This document shows positions 15,711-18,380 of a stretch of 18,380 nt of DNA, one piece after another (the stretch's first letter is position 1; each line of letters starts with the position of its first letter). Origin of the DNA: Haladaptatiplasma sp964454575 (lineage in GTDB: Archaea > Thermoplasmatota > Thermoplasmata > Halarchaeoplasmatales > Halarchaeoplasmataceae); assembly GCA_964454575.1 (NCBI GenBank), contig CAYVTG010000032.1:1-18380 (forward strand). Direction: 5' to 3'. The notes beneath the pieces were generated by a model. That model did not search any database and was not told where the DNA came from. It saw nothing but the letters and a program-made list of their open reading frames with translations. Both the position numbers and the translations under genes were made by a program.

Positions 15711-16540
15711 TTACAACCCTTTCCGATCCTATTCTTTAAAGATGATAATAGCATTTTACAAGAATTCTCAATATTTTCTTCTGATTGAGATGCAAAAATG
15801 ACTTCGTCTATGTCTTCCGATTTAAGCCTATTTCGTATATTCATATGTTCATCTATGAACGGATAGTATATTATGGCAACAAAATATGATCTGGGATAGG
15901 ACTGTTTCAGCTTTCTAGCCTTATTCACGATCTCATCCGTTCTCTTGTGGATATCCCTTCTAGCTTCTATCCTCTTGATGTCTATTCCGACAGATATTTC
16001 TCCGATATTGGGATAAGCGGCATCGATCTCAAATTTTTCACCACTCGAATCGAAATGTCTTTTTTTGAATATTCCACCGGTTAAATCATTCAAACATTTT
16101 ACTATGATCTTCTCCCACTGCCCCTTTCTTTTTCTGATCTCTTTGTCAATATAATATACTCGATCCAACCGGGTTAAAGAAGGGATCTCAACGAAAGGGG
16201 GTAAGAATTGTTTTATGTAACCTGCTATCTGCATAGCTTCATCTCTACCGAGCTTTGGTTCATAGGTGTTAATATTTTTGATACCTATATCTCTTTCAAT
16301 CGCCCTACCGCCTATATTGCATACAGAAAGCAATGGTTTTAAAATCGAGGGATATCTGATCAGTGCTTTGGCAATATCTCCAGCGGACATTTGTGAAAAA
16401 ACGATCACTTCGACCTCTTTTACTTCGATGTATTCACTAAAAGCCTCTTTCAAAGCTTCTTCGATAATTTCAGTCCTTTCATCGGCAGAGTCTTTAACCC
16501 AATCCATATAATCCTTTTTACTTCCATATCCATCCTTCAT
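15707..16540 (-). CDS. Type II restriction endonuclease, PD-(D/E)XK-like
   Basis: I infer this 277-residue protein to be the nuclease partner of the methyltransferase because the genes overlap by 4 bases. It has a plausible PD-(D/E)XK centre: FEIDAAY (E171, D173) and 14 residues later VGIDIKRIEARRD, where D187-x-K189 fits the catalytic pair. The mixed alpha/beta pattern around it, and the basic RRDIHKR stretch, suit a type II enzyme. The N-terminal 120 residues are helical and may bind DNA or form the dimer. I cannot assign the recognition site or a named relative. Start ATG at 16540 is supported by a good Shine-Dalgarno, AAGGAG, 7 bases upstream. No controller (C) protein gene precedes it. 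Confidence 0.75.
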   Translation of the reverse strand: MKDGYGSKKDYMDWVKDSADERTEIIEEALKEAFSEYIEVKEVEVIVFSQMSAGDIAKALIRYPSILKPLLSVCNIGGRAIERDIGIKNINTYEPKLGRDEAMQIAGYIKQFLPPFVEIPSLTRLDRVYYIDKEIRKRKGQWEKIIVKCLNDLTGGIFKKRHFDSSGEKFEIDAAYPNIGEISVGIDIKRIEARRDIHKRTDEIVNKARKLKQSYPRSYFVAIIYYPFIDEHMNIRNRLKSEDIDEVIFASQSEENIENSCKMLLSSLKNRIGKGCK

Positions 16541-16547
16541 CTTGAAA

Positions 16548-16600
16548 CTCCTTCTTATTTTTGATATCGGTACATACCAACATGGTTTTAAATATTTATA
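16548..16600 (-). promoter_or_regulatory. Promoter and ribosome binding site of the restriction-modification operon
   Basis: On the minus strand a TATA box TATAAATATTTAAAA (16586-16600) lies upstream of AAGGAG (16548-16553), which precedes the nuclease ATG at 16540. A transcript from this box would start near 16568 with a leader of about 28 bases. The unusually good Shine-Dalgarno sets this operon apart from the leaderless ATPase next to it. Confidence 0.55.
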
Positions 16601-16647
16601 GGTTCTTTTAATCGTCAGTGATATAAAAATATCAAGAATGAGCCCGA

Positions 16648-18034
16648 TCAGTCGGGAAAAGTCATCCGATCCGGAGAATAGAGTGTTAAGCTCTCATCAG
16701 ACTTTTCGAGTTCCAACAGCTCCGATGTGAAACCGGAGCGGGAGAACAGCATGTATTCTTCCTCTCTATCGTCATTTCTCCACCTGACCTTAGTGGCTTT
16801 TTCCATCAAAGCTTCCAGTAGCGAGGGACCCACCGGAGATTTGGACCATTTGCACTCGGCCAGCAATATCCTCTTGTTTCTTTCGTCAAGACCAACGACG
16901 TCGATCTCGTTCTCCCTGTACCACCAATGCCCGACTTTGGAATATCTGTCCGTGGTTTGAACNNNNNNNNNNGATATATTCTGCACATATATCTTCGAAT
17001 TTCTTAGAGATATACTTGTTCAGATCAGGCTTGATCACATCCTCAAAAAATAATTCCGGCTTCTGTTCCAAAAAGCTTTGATTTGGAAATATGAACCGGA
17101 ACCAGAAATCCATGTAGTTGTCAGCTAGATAATATCTTCCGCGTTTGCTGCCGCTGTTAGCGGTTACCGGAATACGTCTCTCTATCAAATGAAGTTCCTG
17201 AAGACGTATGAGGTATTTACTTAAACTGCTCTTATGGATACCTGTTTCGTTGACGATGCGATTAAAAGTTGTTTTACCGGAAGAAACCGCCTTCAATACT
17301 GAAAAGTAATTTTTTGGTTCTCTGAGTTCCTCACGAAGAAGATTGATAGCCTCTTCTCTCAGAACCGATTCTTTTCGTATCATCTTGGTCAGTATATTAT
17401 CTTCCAGTGTAGAATCACTGTCGAACTGTTCGAGGTAATAGGGAATACCCCCCAGGACGGAATAGACCTGGATCAGTTCGGTTATGGTGTGAGAAGGAAA
17501 GAATTGCCTGATGTCTTTCAGCAGAAATGGTTTCAACTTAAGTTGTCCGGTTCTCCTACCGTAAAGAGGACTTCTGTATCCGAGAACCTCGGTTTCCATC
17601 ATACCTACTGAAGATCCGGTCAATATCAAGATGATCTCACTGTTTTTGAGCTCTTCGTCCCAGATCTTTTGAAATCTTCTTAATATCTCTCCGCTGGTCT
17701 CTATGAGATATTGGAATTCATCGATGATCAAGAGAGGTCTTTCTTTCTCTGTGAGTTTTCTCAACAGTGTGTCCCAATCTTCTATAAAATCACCGAATTC
17801 AGGATAAGTTCGTGATAAACTCTCTTTGAATTCTCTCAACTGGTCTTTTTCGGTCTCTCGGGATACCTGGTGGTACACCGATCTTTTATCTTCTGCAAAA
17901 TGTTTAACCAGTTCTGTTTTACCGACTCTACGTCGTCCGTACAATACCAAAAATTCCGCTCTTTCCGATTCGTATCTGGAGTTCAGAAATCCGAGTTCTT
18001 CCTCTCGATCGAAGAACGGTCTTTTAACTATCAT
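16648..18034 (-). CDS. Archaeal ATPase (ATPase_2) with C-terminal DUF234 nuclease-like domain, interrupted by a gap
   Basis: The gene reads as one protein of about 460 residues broken by ten N. N-terminal STAND/AAA-type ATPase: Walker A GRRRVGKT (33-40), Walker B LLIIDEFQY (101-109), sensor-like ILTGSSVG. A winged helix follows (about 245-290, GIHKSSLSKYLIRLQELHLI). After the gap, the DUF234 part contains ENEIDVVG and ILLAECKW, the pattern of a PD-(D/E)XK nuclease. The two halves lie in different frames only because the N run is a placeholder of arbitrary length. Such proteins occur in many copies in archaeal genomes; their role is not established, though a defence or mobile-element link has been proposed. 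The ATG lies within a paired 15-base motif and the TATA box is about 30 bases away, so the mRNA is probably leaderless. Confidence 0.85.
16963..16972. other. Assembly gap (ten N)
   Basis: The run lies within the ATPase-DUF234 gene. The coding frame differs on its two sides (..CAEYI before, VQTTDRYSKVG after), although both halves look intact, so the true length is not ten bases. A scaffold join is the simplest reason. Confidence 0.95.
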
Positions 18035-18070
18035 ACTCTAACGTATCATACTTTAGAGTATTTAATATTT
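18032..18070 (-). promoter_or_regulatory. Promoter and paired 15-base motif of the ATPase gene
   Basis: On the plus strand CATACTCTAACGTAT (18032-18046) and CATACTTTAGAGTAT (18047-18061) are in tandem. The first contains the start codon (CAT at 18032-18034). A minus-strand TATA box AAATATTAAATAC covers 18058-18070, partly over the second unit. A regulator bound to the pair would block both the promoter and the transcript start. The same pair occurs in both long repeats. Confidence 0.6.
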
Positions 18071-18082
18071 ACTACCGCTAGG

Positions 18083-18175
18083 ACTTATATACGAATCAGT
18101 TAAGTCATGAACCGTTGTGTCATCGTGATAATAATAAACACGATCATCCTAAAACAGAGTTTTCCTGATGACACA
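18083..18175 (+). promoter_or_regulatory. TATA-like box followed by an inverted repeat, possible small RNA start
   Basis: ACTTATATA near 18083-18091 could direct rightward transcription from about 18113. There TGTGTCATC (18116-18124) and GATGACACA (18167-18175) can pair, enclosing a smaller CGTG/CACG stem. A transcript would continue through the right copy of the long repeat with its two stem-loops. A 75-codon frame starting at 18107 has no convincing protein character, so I favour an untranslated RNA or plain spacer. Confidence 0.25.
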
Positions 18176-18193
18176 GATCGGATTATATCAGGA

Positions 18194-18380
18194 TATCATA
18201 CCCTAAAGTATCATACTCTTGGGTATCTAATGCGATTCATACCCGATGATCCAAATTATAGTGGAGAACCTAATGAATATGACTATTCAACGGTTCTCCG
18301 CTGCTACTGGCGAACGAACTATAAGTATCAGTAGTTACGTTCGCCACTATAGCACCGAGTAAAACATACTTTGCACCGGC
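18194..18380. repeat. Long direct repeat, right copy (cut by window end)
   Basis: It has the same orientation as the copy at 12765. The stretch 18245-18380 matches 12817-12952 at all 136 positions, and the match is still perfect at the last base of the window. It contains the 15-base pair (18197-18226) and the two stem-loops (18261-18301 and 18308-18346). The 5.4 kb between the copies hold all the defence-type genes of the window. Confidence 0.9.

Noticed and set aside
18107..18334. 75-codon forward frame at the right end
   Set aside because: It runs through inverted repeats and the long repeat and has no recognisable domain; the equivalent frame in the left copy has a different N-terminal part.
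12765..18380. Insertion sequence or composite transposon
   Set aside because: No transposase or integrase frame and no terminal inverted repeats or target duplications were found; only the direct repeats are supported.

Overview
The window looks archaeal, most likely euryarchaeal and perhaps from the Thermoplasmatota; the lineage is an inference. Supporting signs are TATA-box promoters about 25 bases upstream of inferred transcript starts, short or absent leaders, archaeal type IV pilin-like N-termini, an archaeal-type ATPase with a DUF234-like nuclease domain, and an archaeal RelBE-like pair. A run of ten N inside one gene marks it as draft assembly.

Layout. (1) 1-1300: the tail of an unknown gene, then a leftward type 2 pyrF, then a divergent promoter region rich in palindromes. 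(2) 1301-12763: two giant adjacent genes, 1996 and 1822 codons, separated by only 3 bases. Both proteins start with a pilin-like helix and share a scaffold: CARDB-like domains alternating with two LVDD-type Rossmann-like domains, ending in a jellyroll-like region. A different cassette sits at the same place in each: three 78-residue InlB-like repeats plus a NEW3-like domain in the first, and a von Willebrand factor A domain in the second. (3) 12764-18380: an accessory stretch bounded by direct repeats. The 136-base core of the repeat is identical in both copies and contains two strong stem-loops. Between the copies lie a RelBE-like toxin-antitoxin pair, a small winged-helix gene followed by a seven-unit 12-base tandem array, an AbrB-type antitoxin with only the C-terminal third of its PIN toxin left, a two-gene type II restriction-modification operon, and the ATPase-DUF234 gene. 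Ghosts of other genes lie here too: a methyltransferase fragment, a PIN N-terminus and the last 30 codons of a third giant paralog.

How it fits together. The giant operon probably makes cell-surface adhesin or sensor proteins displayed through a pilin-like helix, with an exchangeable functional module. The downstream stretch behaves like a turnover zone for defence and addiction genes. A repeated 15-base near-palindrome (CATACtnnnnnGTAT type) recurs at the ATPase start, before the abrB-type gene and in both long repeats, and suggests either shared control or repeated duplication of one promoter region.
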